Position numbers and translations under genes: made by a program. This document shows positions 35,421 through 48,672 of a DNA stretch of 64,000 nucleotides, piece after piece (position 1 is the first letter of the stretch; each line of letters starts with the position of its first letter). This stretch comes from Wurfbainia villosa. Its lineage: Eukaryota > Streptophyta > Magnoliopsida > Zingiberales > Zingiberaceae. The notes under the pieces are model-generated. The model saw only the letters and a list, made by a program, of their open reading frames with translations. It was not told where the DNA came from and made no database searches. The stretch covers positions 434,001-498,000 of the forward strand of contig JAKLTH010000222.1 of the NCBI GenBank assembly GCA_025175895.1. Direction: 5' to 3'.

Positions 35421-38400
35421 GATAATTTTAAAGGAAAACTTAAGTACAAAAAAAAGTGGAATTGATTGGGAAATGAGTTGGGGTGGAGTAATTGCATGGG
35501 GGTGAATTGAGTTGTTTGGGGTGAAAATTGGATTGACTCGAGGGATCTTCACCCTTTTGCCTTCTCTACGGCTTTCCCTCACTACTCGTTCAAAGTTGCA
35601 AATATTTATGATAAGGGCAATAAAAGCTTCATTACTACTTTCTATATCCTGAATTCATGGAGACAAGTACATTGTTAGGGTGGGGGAAAACAAAATTGGT
35701 CCAATTGAATATCCCAACCAATCTGATGACTCAGAAACCCAAATTGTTTTGGTTTTAGTATTTCAATCCTGAATTGGATATGAATAAGCAACTTGACCCA
35801 ATTCGTTTTGAATTATATAGATGTAACTTATTATAAATTAAATTGCATACTAATTAATTACTCACTGATCGATCATCTCTATAAAATGTATAGGTTCGAT
35901 TACATTTTGCATTGCATTTAGAAGGGTTATAAAGCTTTAATCATAATCTGATTTTTATTGCATTGACTTTTTAAATTGGCATTAAAGAGTATTTTGATGG
36001 TGATCTAAAATTGATAACTGATCTAGGTTCATTTTTTTTTATCAAAAATAAAGAAAAAAATATCAGGCCAAATATTAGTTGGGAGATGTTAAATTTAGTT
36101 GGGTCGAATCTACCATCGACAATAAATTATTGGTCATAATTAAGAAAGACTTAGATACTTCGGGACTGATCAACTTTAGATTTAGGATATACTTTTTTTG
36201 AGATTAGATTTTAAAACCAATATCTATTAGTATACTTGAATGCAAAGAGCAATGCAAGTAGTATCGTCTGTGAACGAAATTTAAGTAAAGGATATATCCT
36301 TCAAGCAATTAGTTCATATGAAAGGGCTATATTCAATCGTTTACATGTTAACTGTTCACTCGCGCGCAAGCCATGGAGATTAAATGGAGTTAGATTCGAC
36401 AACTGAATTATTAAGAGCCTTCATATGATTTTGTATTAAGAGTTCGTTGGTACTAGTTTTGTTGATTGCATGAGTGTGGCTTGAGGGTGCTTGACTAGTT
36501 ATGCACAATTTAGAATACGCAATACAAAATTCTTTAGAGACAACTTAATTTGTTCTGATCGATATTTATGTCCTACACTCTTGCATTATGAAAAAAATTA
36601 ACAATATCTTTTCGCTCGTACAAGTTATGCCCTTTTCATGCGGTAATGGACATAAACAATATATATACAGTAGACTGATGATAACTTCTATATATTGTCG
36701 TTCTTCTATGTGTTTCCAATGTCTCTCACTTCTCACACTGTGCAAAGTAATTAAATTAAATGTTTCATGTGTTGTGCCTTTAAAAATTGAGCTAGGTAGC
36801 AAAAATTGGCAATGGCCCCTTAGATAGTCAAGCGAAATTAAGTTTTGTATGATGATGAAGTACGTACACAAAATCAGGTGCACTAACTAACTTTATAAGT
36901 ATATATACTATATACATATATACAGCATGCAAATGTAATAAAAGACATTGATATTATATCGAATTGTAGGTGAAGATCGATGTGCAGGTTTATATATAGT
37001 CGTTGTATATACAATAATTTTGCAAACTTATATTAATTATTACGAGGCATCCACGCAACAAGGTACCGGAAAGTAACGCGTCCATCAAATTTGCTTTTTT
37101 TTTTTTATAATTCACGTTATATATCAGATCGATCTACAGTGGTAGACGAGTGCCATGAATCATGATATTTGCTTTTATTTGCATCTGAAGGCTAGCTTCT
37201 TCAATTCCTGGGAGTCCGGGACGACTCGGACATGTTTGAGAATCCGATCGATGATGAGCAGCCATGCTTCATCGATATCCCTGGTGAGCTGCTAGCTAGG
37301 GATGATGATGACTCCAATGAGACGATGGCGTGCGTGTATGCGGCCTCCCTCCTTCCCTCGTGAGGCCTTCTGACGAAGTCAGCTCCGCCCATCAACACCA
37401 CCAGTCCGCCACCGCCACCAAACGCGCATACTGCTGCATGCATCCAGCTCCTCCCGATGAGGTGTAGTTTCTGGGCACAGAGCAGCAAAAGCTAAAAAAG
37501 AAAGAGGCAATAAATACAATAAATTAAATGGCCTTGAATGAGCCATGTACAGTTGAGCACAAACCGCGGGGCGCAAATCCCACGACGACGACCTCTAGAA
37601 TCTACCCATGTTCATGCCCATGCCCATGCATGCTCTTCATCCTGCACCCTGAAGTCGACATGAGAATTGCATCGTCTCCCTCGCCATGCATCAAACATTA
37701 ATTATCAATTTATATAAATATAAATATTTTTTATCAGGAAAAACACCAAAAAAAAAAAAAAAAAAACTCTACGTACAGGAAGGGAGGAAGGAAATCGGGG
37801 AGGAAAGGCTGCTGTGTTTCCTCTCTGCTTCATTTCTGATTTCTCCGACCGTACCCATAAAGCGGGCAAAGTCAGCTGCTGGCTTTCTAAACTGAAAAGG
37901 TGGGAGCTCGCTTCGCTGATCCAGGCCTATTTAAAGCATCTGCGCCGGGAATCTTCACGCTACCTACGTGCGACTATGGCAACGTTACGTTATTTACAAT
38001 TAATTCCAACTAAAACTTCTGTTAATTGCCATTGATCAAGATATTTGCAGGCCGCGCCATGCACTTGGTCTCGCGTTCGTGTTTTAATTAAAAACTATAT
38101 ATATTCTATAAAAGCTAGATTAGAATTGTCAATTTAATCGTTCTCATTGATCTATCCCACAATCATTATAAAGGAAATAAATCATAGAGAATTTTATAAG
38201 TTTTGACATAATAGTCAAAAAAAAAAAAAATATATATATATATATATATATCATCTGAATTCAAAAAAAAAATAAATTAGATCTTCTTTGGAATATCATC
38301 GATTCATACCATATCTATAAATATCATCGTATTTTAACCATCACTTTATCCCCATAGAAATATTCAATTATATATATTGATTGAAGATGAAGATGTCCAT

Positions 38401-38755
38401 TGCTCATATTTGTTTGCGTGCATGCATGACCACGACAGTTTAATTATATTGCGAGTGGGAATAGAATGGAAAGAGGAAGGCAGCAGCGACCACTACGTGG
38501 GTCCTGATTTTAAAATTGATCCTCGGTGAAATTTAAAATTTAGATTTTATTTTCGTTATGAAATTTAAAAATTAAATATCATTGCATATTAATCCATTCG
38601 AAGTGACAAAATAAATATAACATCTTATATACCAAACAATAATAAGAATCTATACAAAAGAATCTAATTTTTAACAAAAATAAAATTTTTACTTGTAAAA
38701 TGATCCAAATTTTATGATTTCTCTCAAAATCTATATACATTGAGGACCGACTATG

Positions 38756-38798
<43 letters not shown>

Positions 38799-40171
38799 CA
38801 TAATGAAATCTTTGCTGTTCCAAAGAATCTCCTCTGAAATGGGTGTCCGATGCGTGGAGGAGGAGAATTCAGTGGAGAAATTGGGTTTCTTCCGGCCCGG
38901 TTTAATATAAGGATCCTCTATATTGGGTTGGGTTGGGCCATATTAATTTAATGATTTCACTCTCTTATTTACTTGGAAAAAGGAAAAAATTATTTCAAAT
39001 GTTTCTTGATAAAATTAGAACGATGAAATTTAAAAATTGTTAGATTTGAAGAAGAAGAAAAAAAAGTTAATAGTTTCTTTATTATATTATTGATATCTTA
39101 AACCATTTATTTATTTCTTGTTTTGCTTGTTTTTAAATTTATCGCATGATATTTTTATTTTCAAAATAACATTATTTGTTGTATTAGATTTAACACGCGC
39201 TACTTGGTCAACCGGTTCGGAAAATTAAGCCGTGTGAATCATTATGAATTGACAACGAGAGAAAAGAAGATTTAAAGGTGGAAAAATAAAATCCAAAAGA
39301 AGATTATTAGGTTGTATGCGATGGATAACTAGTAATTGTAGATAATTACAAATGTGACTTTGCTATTGTGAAATATAAAGTCTTAGAAAAATAATAACAA
39401 AATCACCAAAATGGCATCCTTATATATATATTTATCATTCTAATAAATTTACACGAGCGCAAATTCAACTAGGAACAACATTATTAATTTTAAAATAAAT
39501 TTAATACTTTATATATTTTTTATAATATGTTCCTATAAATCATTCTAAATCAGAATATTGAATATTTTAATATTATAAAATTAAGTTTTGGTTCTCATAG
39601 AGTCTGTTTAATTTCTGAAAATTTTTAGAAAACTTTCAGAAAAAACTTTCAATAAAAACTAACTTATTATTGTAAATTAGACAGTATATTTACTTAGATT
39701 TGTTTGTGTTTAAACGAGGAGAGGTAAAAGTGGCTCTCATTAAAAGTGCGAGATTATTTTAAATTTTAAAAAGGAAAAGTCATTTAATATTGTGAATAAA
39801 AGGCAACATATTAATAAAAGCTTCCTGATATGGAAATATAAATTATATTTAATCAATTAATTTGGAAATTTTAAGTTCGTTCAATTCTACCGATATGAGA
39901 TTACATTTAAAGAAATCAATTGGTTAACAATTAAAAAAAAACATTAGAATTGATTAAAATATTGAATCACAATATTTAATAATAAATTAATTATTATGGT
40001 TTTTATTTTTGTACCGTCGTGTGTGGATCAATCATTCAAATCCAGGTTTTCAGTCGAACCAGACCGAACACCGGTTCAGGTTCAACCCCACAATTTCGTA
40101 GTTCACATCTATAAATAACCACGACATCAATGGAAAAAAAGCAGTGATTAAACCTTATAACTTCACGAATA
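35421..40171. other. Intergenic DNA, mostly AT-rich
   Basis: No gene recognised in 4.7 kb. TA runs at 38231-38251 and 38759-38797. Around 37200-37600 GC is higher and the plus strand reads DDSDMFENPIDDEQPCFIDI before a GTGAGC donor-like site (about 37215-37285), which might be an isolated exon but has no partner. The UGT promoter lies at the right end, with TATAAATA at about 40110-40117. Confidence 0.4.
38759..38797. repeat. (TA)n microsatellite
   Basis: Uninterrupted AT run of about 39 bp with no adjacent GC-rich block, unlike several others in this window. Confidence 0.9.
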
Positions 40172-41622
40172 GTGATGGATTCCATCGCCGACGTCCCCAA
40201 TCGGAGGCCACTCCGTCTCTTCTTCATTCCCTACTTCGCCTCAAGCCACCTGATCCCTCTGGTCGATATTGCCCGTTTCCTTGCTGTCCCCGGAGTCGAG
40301 TCCACCGTCCTAACCACCCCTTGCAACGCCGCCCTCGTCCGCGCCACTGTAGACGCTGCCGCCGCCGCCGGCCTCCGGATCCAGTTACTCGAATACCCCT
40401 TCCCGTCCGTGGAGTCTGGCCTCCCTCTGGGCGTCGAGAACATCAGCGACCTGCCCTCCGCTGAGTGCTAGAAGATCGACTGCGCCGTCCCTTTCACCCG
40501 CCCCGCCCTCGAGCACCTGCTCGGCCTCCACCGCCCAGATGCGGTTGTCTCCGACGCCCATTTCCCGTGGACTATAGATATCGCTCGTGAACTCGGCATT
40601 CCGCGCATCAGGTTCTGCGTGTTGGGGCTCCTGGGTCACTGCGTCTTGCGTTACGTATGTACGAACCAACCGTTCAAGGACGTCGCCCGTGACGACGAAC
40701 GCGTTCCCATCCCGGACCTCCCTCACCCGTTGGTAGTAGCGCCATCTGAGCTTCCCGACTTCCTCTTCAAGGATACTGTCTACGGCGGCCTCTTCGAAGA
40801 AATCTACGAAGCCGACAAAGCAAGCCTCGGCATCATCATCAACAGCTTTACCGACCTCGACGGGATCTACATCGATCACTTCCGAAGAGAGTTTGGCACG
40901 AAGACTTGGTTCGTGGGTCCTATCGCCCTGAAGGATTCTGAATCCAGTGACTCGGGGTCCGAGGTGGCGGCGCCGACCCCGCCGCCATCGCGAACAGAGC
41001 TCGTTGCCTCTCGTGGCTCAGCGAGCAAGAGCCGAGTTCAGTGGTATACACCTGCTTCGGAAGCTGGAGCCAGTTCACGGGCAAGCAACTCAGGGAGATG
41101 GCGCTTGGGCTAGAGGCTGCCGGCCACCCGTTCTTGTGGGTGATGCGCGAGGCGGACGTGACCGAATGGATGCCGCATGGGTTCGAGCAGCGGGTGAAGC
41201 CGCGGGGTCTTGTTCTTCGGGGGTGGGCCCCGCAGGCAGAGCTGCTCCGCCACGCTGCCATTGGCGCGTTCATGACGCACTGCGGATGGAACTCGATTAT
41301 TGAGGGTGTCTCGGGCAGGTTGCCTATGGTGACGTGGCCAATCGGGACGGACCAGTTTATAAACGAGAAGCTGATGGTGGAGCGACTCCGCATGGGCGTC
41401 AAAGCGTCAGACAGCATAAGGAGCGCGTCGGATCCAAATCGGACGATTGTAAGGGCAACGGAGCTGGCAAGGGCGATAGTGAACATCATGGACTCTGGGG
41501 AGGCGGCCGAGGAAATGAGAAGGCGAGCGAGAGAGCTGGCGGAGAAGGCGAGAGCGGCGGTGGAGAAGGGCGGGTCGTCCGACAAAGGCCTGAGTGATTT
41601 GATAGAGGATGCATACGTCTGA
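40172..41622 (+). pseudogene. UDP-glycosyltransferase (UGT73-like), stop plus frameshift
   Basis: Family 1 glycosyltransferases move sugar from UDP-sugars to small molecules such as flavonoids and hormones. The intronless frame starts MDSIADVPNRRPLRLFFIPY with the acceptor-side His in SSHLIPL. A TAG at 40469-40471 breaks it (SAEC, stop, KIDCAV, where CAG would fit). It continues open through FPWTIDIARELGIPRIRF and SLGIIINSFTDLDGIYIDHF. One frameshift lies near 40965-40980: the downstream frame resumes at AANRARCLSWLSEQEP if read in the next frame. The PSPG box is complete: GWAPQAELLRHAAIGAFMTH, CGWNSIIEGVSG, WPIGTDQFINEKL. It ends DLIEDAYV, about 480 codons overall, normal for UGT73-type enzymes. 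With only two lesions it is either a young pseudogene or a good gene with sequence errors. A TATA-like box sits 60 bp upstream. Confidence 0.85.
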
Positions 41623-42029
41623 CACGACAACAAGAAGACCGTCGGCGGGAAGGCGGTCCATATTTAGATTTAGTAGTTTATATTATAAAGTTGCAAATTA
41701 TACTGTTATGTATTTCAAATTATATTATAAATATCATTAACTGATGTTGTAAGTATTAATTTAATAAAAAATTAGTTTCATAGTCAGATATATAGTGCAT
41801 TACAGATATTGTAAGCACCAGTTAATCTTCATTCTATTCCAGTCTTCTACTATGTCAAACAATGATAAAATTAAAATTCTATTATGATTTATTTTCTTTC
41901 TTCAAGAACGAAAGAAGTCCAGGAAAATAGAGATTTTCTCATTTACATGATAACTTAATATAAAATTAATATTTTATAATTGGTATATCAATTACCAGTT
42001 AGGAAACACACGTGACTTCTTATCGTGAA

Positions 42030-42032
<3 letters not shown>
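41623..42032. other. 3' flank of the UGT
   Basis: AT-rich, with no feature seen before the TA microsatellite. Confidence 0.4.

Positions 42033-42080
<48 letters not shown>
42033..42080. repeat. (TA)n microsatellite
   Basis: TA run of about 48 bp at the left edge of GC-rich repeat copy 3. Confidence 0.9.
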
Positions 42081-42082
<2 letters not shown>

Positions 42083-42834
42083 AAAATTTTCTCATGCCCG
42101 GCGCATTTCTACGCACCCCATCCGCTCCGTGTCGACCCCGCTCCACTATTGCCGTTGTCATTGCGGCGTCCGGTCATCGCCGACTGTCGGATCGGGCGCG
42201 ATCGATCTTAACTTCGTCAGCGATTCGGAGCTCGACTTGGTTAGCGCTTCGAATCCGATGCTAACCGTAAAATGCGAACCATACAACCGATGCGCGGTCC
42301 TCACCGACGCGATCAGTCGGATTCGATTAGAATGCGATTAGGAATTCGGTGGCCGGAATCGGCTTCGGCCGTCGGTGCGGTCCGGCCGTCTGAGTGCCGG
42401 ATTCTAGCCGTCTGGCCGGATTCGATCGCGGTCTGGAATCAGCCCATCAAACCGGATTCGGCGCCGGTCGATTGGCGGCCGATTCTAGTGACAGATTTCG
42501 ATCGCGATTCGATCGGCCAATTTCGGCGATGTGCGGGTCGGAGTCGGCTGTCGGCTCGTCCGGTGCTAGATTCCGGCCCGATCGCGGCCAACAGTGGTCG
42601 CGCCACTGCCGACCGCATGGTTCGATCATTTTCGACCGGTTAGCGTCGGATTCCGGGCGCTAATCGACCGGAAGTCGAGCCCCGCCGGATCGCGGGCGAG
42701 TTGCGTGTTGATCGCTCCCGATTCGATGCCCGACGGTGACCAGATGATGCGGCGGCGACGACAGGGACGACGACAATGCGCACGGCTCACGCGTGGCGCG
42801 GACGAACACAGACGAAATTGTCACGCAAGAGAAG
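42081..42834. repeat. GC-rich repeat, copy 3
   Basis: About 750 bp, the least decayed copy, with CG intact throughout (GATTCGATCGCG, TCGGCCGTCGG). The end from 42629 matches copy 2 from 12729. TA runs sit on both sides (42033-42080 and 42835-42856). Frames of 80-120 codons in it have no recognisable domain. Confidence 0.6.
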
Positions 42835-42856
42835 TATATATATATATATATATATA
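42835..42856. repeat. (TA)n microsatellite
   Basis: Short TA run at the right edge of copy 3, followed by ACACACGCG. Confidence 0.85.
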
Positions 42857-44321
42857 CACACGCGACATAAGATATTTAATAATTTAGGCCCGATTAATTT
42901 TAAAATTAAATGGTTTGATCTGACGGAAATTTTCTATTAATCATTTGATAATTATTCGATAAATCGAAAAGTATTCATTGTACAGGAGCAATTCAACAGT
43001 CTAATATTCATAAATTATTATCTCATTAAAAAAAATCTCATAAATACATAGGATATCTTTGCATTCATTTGTTTCAATTATTGAGCATCACGTGGTCCAT
43101 TGATATCCTCAATCGTTGAGCTAATTATTGCATTGCCGATGGAACTAATTATTGCATATGGTCCATTGATTTATCCACGGAGCTTTCAGAAAGAGAGACA
43201 AATTTAGGCGGAATAAATTAAATCACAATTTTAAATTGGATTCAATTATTCAAAATCGATGATTATAAAAGGTTAATTTTAAAATTTAACCGTCACACTT
43301 ATGATTCACAATTTAAAATCGTCACAATTTAAAATCACCGATTTATAATTTAGAATCATCAATTCACAATTCAAAATTATTATTATTTATTTAAAAAATT
43401 TAAATAAGTATTCCAATTGAAATTAAGGAAATCAAAATCCGCTTAATTCTCTTACCTTTTAACCACTTTTATGTTAGAAAGTGATATTATTATTCATTTT
43501 TATTTCTTATTCTCGTAATTGTAATGCCTTCGGTGTCAAATTCCTCTACTTCATTTTCAGAAAGCTATATTCCTTTTTTTTTTTTGCTATTGTCTAACTA
43601 TCAAACAATACTTATATTTCTAAAGAATTAGAAGATAAAATAGAATGTCGTTCATCTAATATGTTCTCTTTAGAATTGAACGTTTGTTCTACAATATCGA
43701 TTAAGATTGGATATGCTAAGATTTCTTTTGTGATGATGGAGATGATAGAAAACTTTGAGAGTTCTGCAACCACTATCGTAAAATATCGAAATTTATTTCA
43801 TTATCTGTATCATTAAAATCAAAAGAATTTGTCAAATAATTCTCAAATTACTGTATGGAATTTAAGGATCCTCGTAAACATTTCATCTGTTCTTTTAGTA
43901 AAAATTATACTTTTATAAATTTTATATTACTACTACTAATATTTTAAAATTCTGATATATTATTTTCTAATCCATATTTTAAATTATATATTCTTTACAA
44001 ATTTCATATAAATTATTTCTTATTTTTTATATTAAACTAGGAGAATAAATTTTTTTATACAATTAAATAAATATTAAAAATATAATAATAATATTTTTTT
44101 TTCAATTTACTTAATTATTAATATAAAAGAAGATAAAAATTTATAGTTGATATATTAATTTAAAATTAAAACTATGTTACAAAAATTTATCATAATTAAA
44201 TAAGAAGTACGATAATAAATATCGAAAAGTTATTCAGTTGCATTATTAAAATACTTTTAAAATTTTACAAATAATATTATATATATTCCATTGATGTGAA
44301 AATAAATATATATTAAAATTA
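42857..44321. other. AT-rich intergenic DNA
   Basis: Low-complexity AT-rich sequence with repeated TTTAAAAT, ATTTAAAATCG and AATTAT words around 43200-43400. Nothing recognisable. Confidence 0.4.
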
Positions 44322-45814
44322 ATAACCGTTGAAGGATTGGTGGCCGCCTAGAGGGGATGAATAACCCTTTTCGCGTATGCAGTGGAGATCGATCGTTCGT
44401 CGCATATCCCTTGTCTACAATTCTCGTTAGCACAGGGAAATATATAATAATGGAAATACAACAAGAATACACAAGCACACACACAATACGCGCCGATATA
44501 CGTGATTTAGAACCTTAGGGTTCCTACTCCACGGGTGAGCTCAACGAGCTCGTGTTATGCGCACGACACTAACAACAACTCCTTCTCGACAATATGTCGG
44601 AGGTGGAGAAACCTCGTACAAGCAATTATACTAAGTAATATAAGAAAATACAAGTAAAGAACACTTTACAAAACTTCATTTTGATCGCTTGTTTGTTGCT
44701 TGCTTTGGATTGCTCTTGAAGGTCTGGAATGCAGTAACAATTCCTCTCCAAAATCGCCGCAAAAACTCTTGCAAAATCCTCCATCTTGAGCTCCATTTAT
44801 AACCTGCATCGAGCTGATTTTGCGCCTAGCAGTCGATTGCCAAACGACCCCAGTCGACTGACAACAGTACTGTTGTCTCACAACGATTCGATCCACGCTG
44901 GAAAAACTCAACGGATCCTTCGTCAGTCGACTGATGCCCTAGTAGCCGACTGCCCAATCGGCTACGGAGCGTTCTGTGTCCGCGACACTTCCATCGATCC
45001 ATAATCCCTTATCCGATCATTGCTATCGACACATCGATATCGGGCCGATCACAAAGCCAAAACGAACCTTAGTCAGACACCGGTTGAGTCCAATCGACCT
45101 AGAGCAGTCAACTGGTACCTATACTAGTCGACTGATGTCGGGTAAAACCTCAAATACTAAGTTGTTTGAGCATCCGACCGTCGAGTAAACCCTCAAACAC
45201 CACGTTTGAGCATCCGATAATCAGTCTTAGCCACTTGGCCAAGTCCACCTCATCCTCTCATGGAATTCCCCACCGAAGCTCTCTTCCCTCGGCCTACGTT
45301 CCTCGGATGCACCAAGCGTACGACTTCGCAATGTCATCCTTCGTGTCTCTTGCCCTCGAAGTCTTCTTCCTTTGGGCCTCACTCCATTCGCTCCCCGTCC
45401 GGCGGTCCTTCGGTCATTCGGATGCACCGAGCGCACGACTTCGCAATGTCATCCTTCACCGACTCAAGGACTCCGAGCCTAGTAAACTTGTCAAGTCCTC
45501 AAGACTTTCCACACCAAGCCTCATGCTTGGATTTTTCATGCCAAGCCACATGCTTGGACTTTCACCGCCAAGGTTACACACTTGGACTTACGTGACCAAC
45601 CCATGTTGGACTTTCCAACACCAAGCCATATGCTTGGATTTTCCCAACACCAACCCCCATGCTTGGACTTTTCACAATCAAGACTACACACTTGGATTTA
45701 CGTGGCCAACCCATGTCAGACTTTCCATGACAATTCCATGTCATACGTTTTGGCTAACATCAAAATATAGTTCAAGTCAAACTCGAGTCCTGGGCCGATT
45801 GCACCAACAATAAC
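44322..45814 (-). mobile_element. Solo LTR, SIRE/Maximus-like copia (tentative)
   Basis: On the minus strand it opens TGTTGGTGCAATCGGCCCAG and ends CCTTCAACG, so ends are TGTTG and CAAC(A/G). The 5-bp sequence ATAAC flanks both sides (44322-44326 and 45810-45814), which marks recombination of a full element to a solo LTR of about 1.48 kb (44327-45809). Inside are AGTCGACTG-type words and, near 45520-45740, about eight imperfect repeats of a CATGCTTGGACTTT unit. A 215-codon plus-strand frame across those units is not a gene. Assignment to SIRE rests on a related, decayed copy beside a copia-like gag-pol scrap. Confidence 0.6.
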
Positions 45815-46576
45815 TACTTTAGAAAAAAATACACATAAGAATTCTTTCTATTGGAATGAATCTTATAATAATTGATAAATTAAATTTCAACCTATTAATA
45901 TTAGGATGTGATATTTATAAAATTTATCCAATTGTTTCATTATATTAGGATGTGACCATAAATAATAAATTTTAATTTTAATTGATTTTGTAAAATTTTT
46001 AAACCATCTTAAAGACATAAATTTAAAATATGAAAAATATATACTACCAATAATAAATTTATAAATTAATTTAAATTCATCTATACTTGTGGTATTATAA
46101 CTAACATTAGTAAATGAAATTGAAAATATTTTATTAGTTAATATATATTTTTTTAAAATTTAATATAATAATTGAGAAATATTATGAACAGTATGTGATT
46201 CATCAAAAACTCGATATGCTAATAAATATTTTTGGATTGTTCAAGAGCTATCAATTCAATAACAAATTATATCTATATATGAATGAGTTTATTAATGATC
46301 GCTCCAAATATCTAAACATAAAGATATTTTATTATTTAATTTGCTAAATTTTTAAATTAAATTTTTTCTTGTTTAATTAATTTTTTAATTGTACGAGCAA
46401 GTATAGTTCTAGGAACATGTTTACCAGATGGATTTAGAGATATTTGACAAAAATTTTCAAATATATATTTAAATTTAAAACAAAATGAAAGATATTCTTA
46501 AAAAATAAATCTAGCTAATGATTTTTTAATTTAATATTAAAATATTTAAATAAAATTGTATTCACATCTTCAGTGA
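45815..46576. other. AT-rich spacer between LTR copies
   Basis: AT-rich DNA with no identifiable feature. Confidence 0.4.
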
Positions 46577-48672
46577 ATAAAAAAAATTTGAAAGTCGTGT
46601 TCCTGAATGGTCGATCCCAAATTCGATCGCATTTCTGTGATCGTTATTTCACACAGAATTCGATCGCGTGCTTATCTACAAGTTTGTTAGTATGCGCAAT
46701 GGAAAATAATAGAAATAAAATACATAACAAACTCAAGCACAACACAAGATATATGTGGTTCGGAACCTAGGGTTCCTACTGCACAGAGTAAACTCAAGTG
46801 AGCTCTAGTGATGCAAACCACTACTATCAAATCTCTCTTTCTCTGTGACACACCGAAGGTGGAGAAACCTCTTACAATGATTCTTACAACAATAAAAAAG
46901 ATATACAACCAAATACAAGCAATTACACTAGCAAGTGAATACAAAGTTAAAAAATACTTTACAAATGTGAGCTTTTGAATGCTTGATCTTTGATTGCTTT
47001 TGGAATGCCTTGAAGGTCTGGAATGCAGTAGTAATTCCCCTTCAAATTCTTCAAGAAACGTTGGCTAAAATCTTCCTCCTCGTGCTCCTTATAAAGCTGC
47101 AACTAAGGATGATTTTCGTCTTTCAGTCGACTACTCTTACCGAGCAGTCGGCTAGTCTTCATGTCGTTGTCTCACAATGACTCTATCCATGCTAAAAAAC
47201 TTCAACGGATACCTAACAATCGACTGCTGACCTAACAGTCAACTGATCAGTCGACTACCAAGGCTTTTGTGCTCGTGTTAACTTAAATCAATCGACTACC
47301 AAATCCTAGTAGTTGACTACTTGTGGACCAGTCGATTGCTAAACCTTATCAATCAACTACCAAGGCCACAGATCAACAGTCAAGCCTTAGTCAACTCCCA
47401 ACCAGTCGACTATTTATAATCTCAGTCGACTGATCCTAGTTGAACACTCGGCTAGTTGATTGATCTATAACTCCAGTCGACTGATAAACCTTAAACATGA
47501 GGTTTAACTCAAGTATGATCCTTTCATACTTGATAGACCACTCTTATGCTAGACTTAAGCCTTCTAACCACCTCCATCAGCCTCATGTCTATCGGATCCC
47601 TCCAAGTCATCCACGACATGTTCATCAGCTTCCATCGACTATTGTCATGCTAACCGGGTCAACTTTGTCAAGGTACATTTAGACTTACGCCGCTAAGACA
47701 AACGCTGTCAAACATTGGACTTATACCGCCAAAAATACAACTTGGACTTTACGTCGCCAATATCACACCCTTAGACTTCCCAATTGTCAAGATCCATTTG
47801 GACTTATGTCGCTAAGTAGAACTGTAAATGAGCCAAACTTTATAGTATTCAAGATTGTTTGATAAGATAATCAAGTCGAGCTAAGTCAAACCTAAAATTA
47901 ACCAAACTATTGAAAAACCTGTTCAATCTTGGCTTGATTTCTTTTTTTTTTTTTAGATTGAGCTTGGCTTAAGCTTGAATTGAACTTGACTTGTTTAATG
48001 AGTATCAAGCTTCTAATCAAGCTCGATTCAAGTTTGAATCAAACTTGTTTAAGTTTGATTTATTTAAACGTTATCAAGCTCTTAAATCAAGCTTATTTGT
48101 TTATTTAAAATTTTAATATTTTAATCCTTATTTATAAATTAGTATAAATAGGCTCATAAATAATTTTTAAATGAGTTTTTTCATGAACATTATTCACGAA
48201 TACTGTTCACGAACACTATTCACGAACACTAACAAGCCAAACACATATGTGTTCAAACTTGTTTATTTAATTTATCAAACTGTTCAAGTTTATTTATTAA
48301 TTGACTTTGATTCATATTGAATGAACATAAATGAACTTTTATCAAGTCAACACCAAGCTTGTTCATGAACGTTTGGTTCGTTTATAACCCTACCGCTAAT
48401 ACTCCATGCTTGGACTTTATGCTATCAAACATTGAACTTATGCTGCCAATATCCATGCTTGGACTTTACGACACCAATATCACACTCTTGGACTTCCCTT
48501 GTCAACTTCATGTTGGACTTTCCAAATGCCAAGACCCATACTTGGACTTTCTATGCCAAGTACACAAGACTTGAACTTTCCATGTCAAGTACATTGTCAT
48601 AAGTTTTGTCGAACATCAAAATACTATTCGAGTCAAACTTGAGTCTGGTCAATTCGTGACCTGGGTTGATTG
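46577..48672 (-). mobile_element. Decayed LTR related to the 44327-45809 solo LTR
   Basis: Collinear with the solo LTR: GGAACCTAGGGTTCCTAC (about 46760), AAGGTCTGGAATGCAGTA (about 47011), a cluster of CAGTCGACT words (47125-47490), CATGCTTGGACTTT units and a TTGATTGCACCA end (about 48660-48672). The left boundary is approximate. A second element sits inside at about 47825-48390. Confidence 0.5.
47819..48390. mobile_element. TIR-like non-autonomous element inside the decayed LTR
   Basis: Left end contains TGTAAATGAGCCAAAC; the complement of the right end reads TTATAAACGAACCAAAC, so the ends are inverted repeats differing only by transitions. CGCTAA occurs just outside both ends, but that word also recurs in the host LTR, so it is weak evidence for a target duplication. 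The interior is AT-rich with repeated TTCACGAAC and AAGCTTGA words and no coding capacity. A decayed relative lies at 24615-24990. Confidence 0.4.

Noticed and set aside
45166..45813. 215-codon plus-strand frame
   Set aside because: It reads through imperfect CATGCTTGGACTTT units of a solo LTR, giving repeated CLDF/MLGF words; no homology to a protein family.
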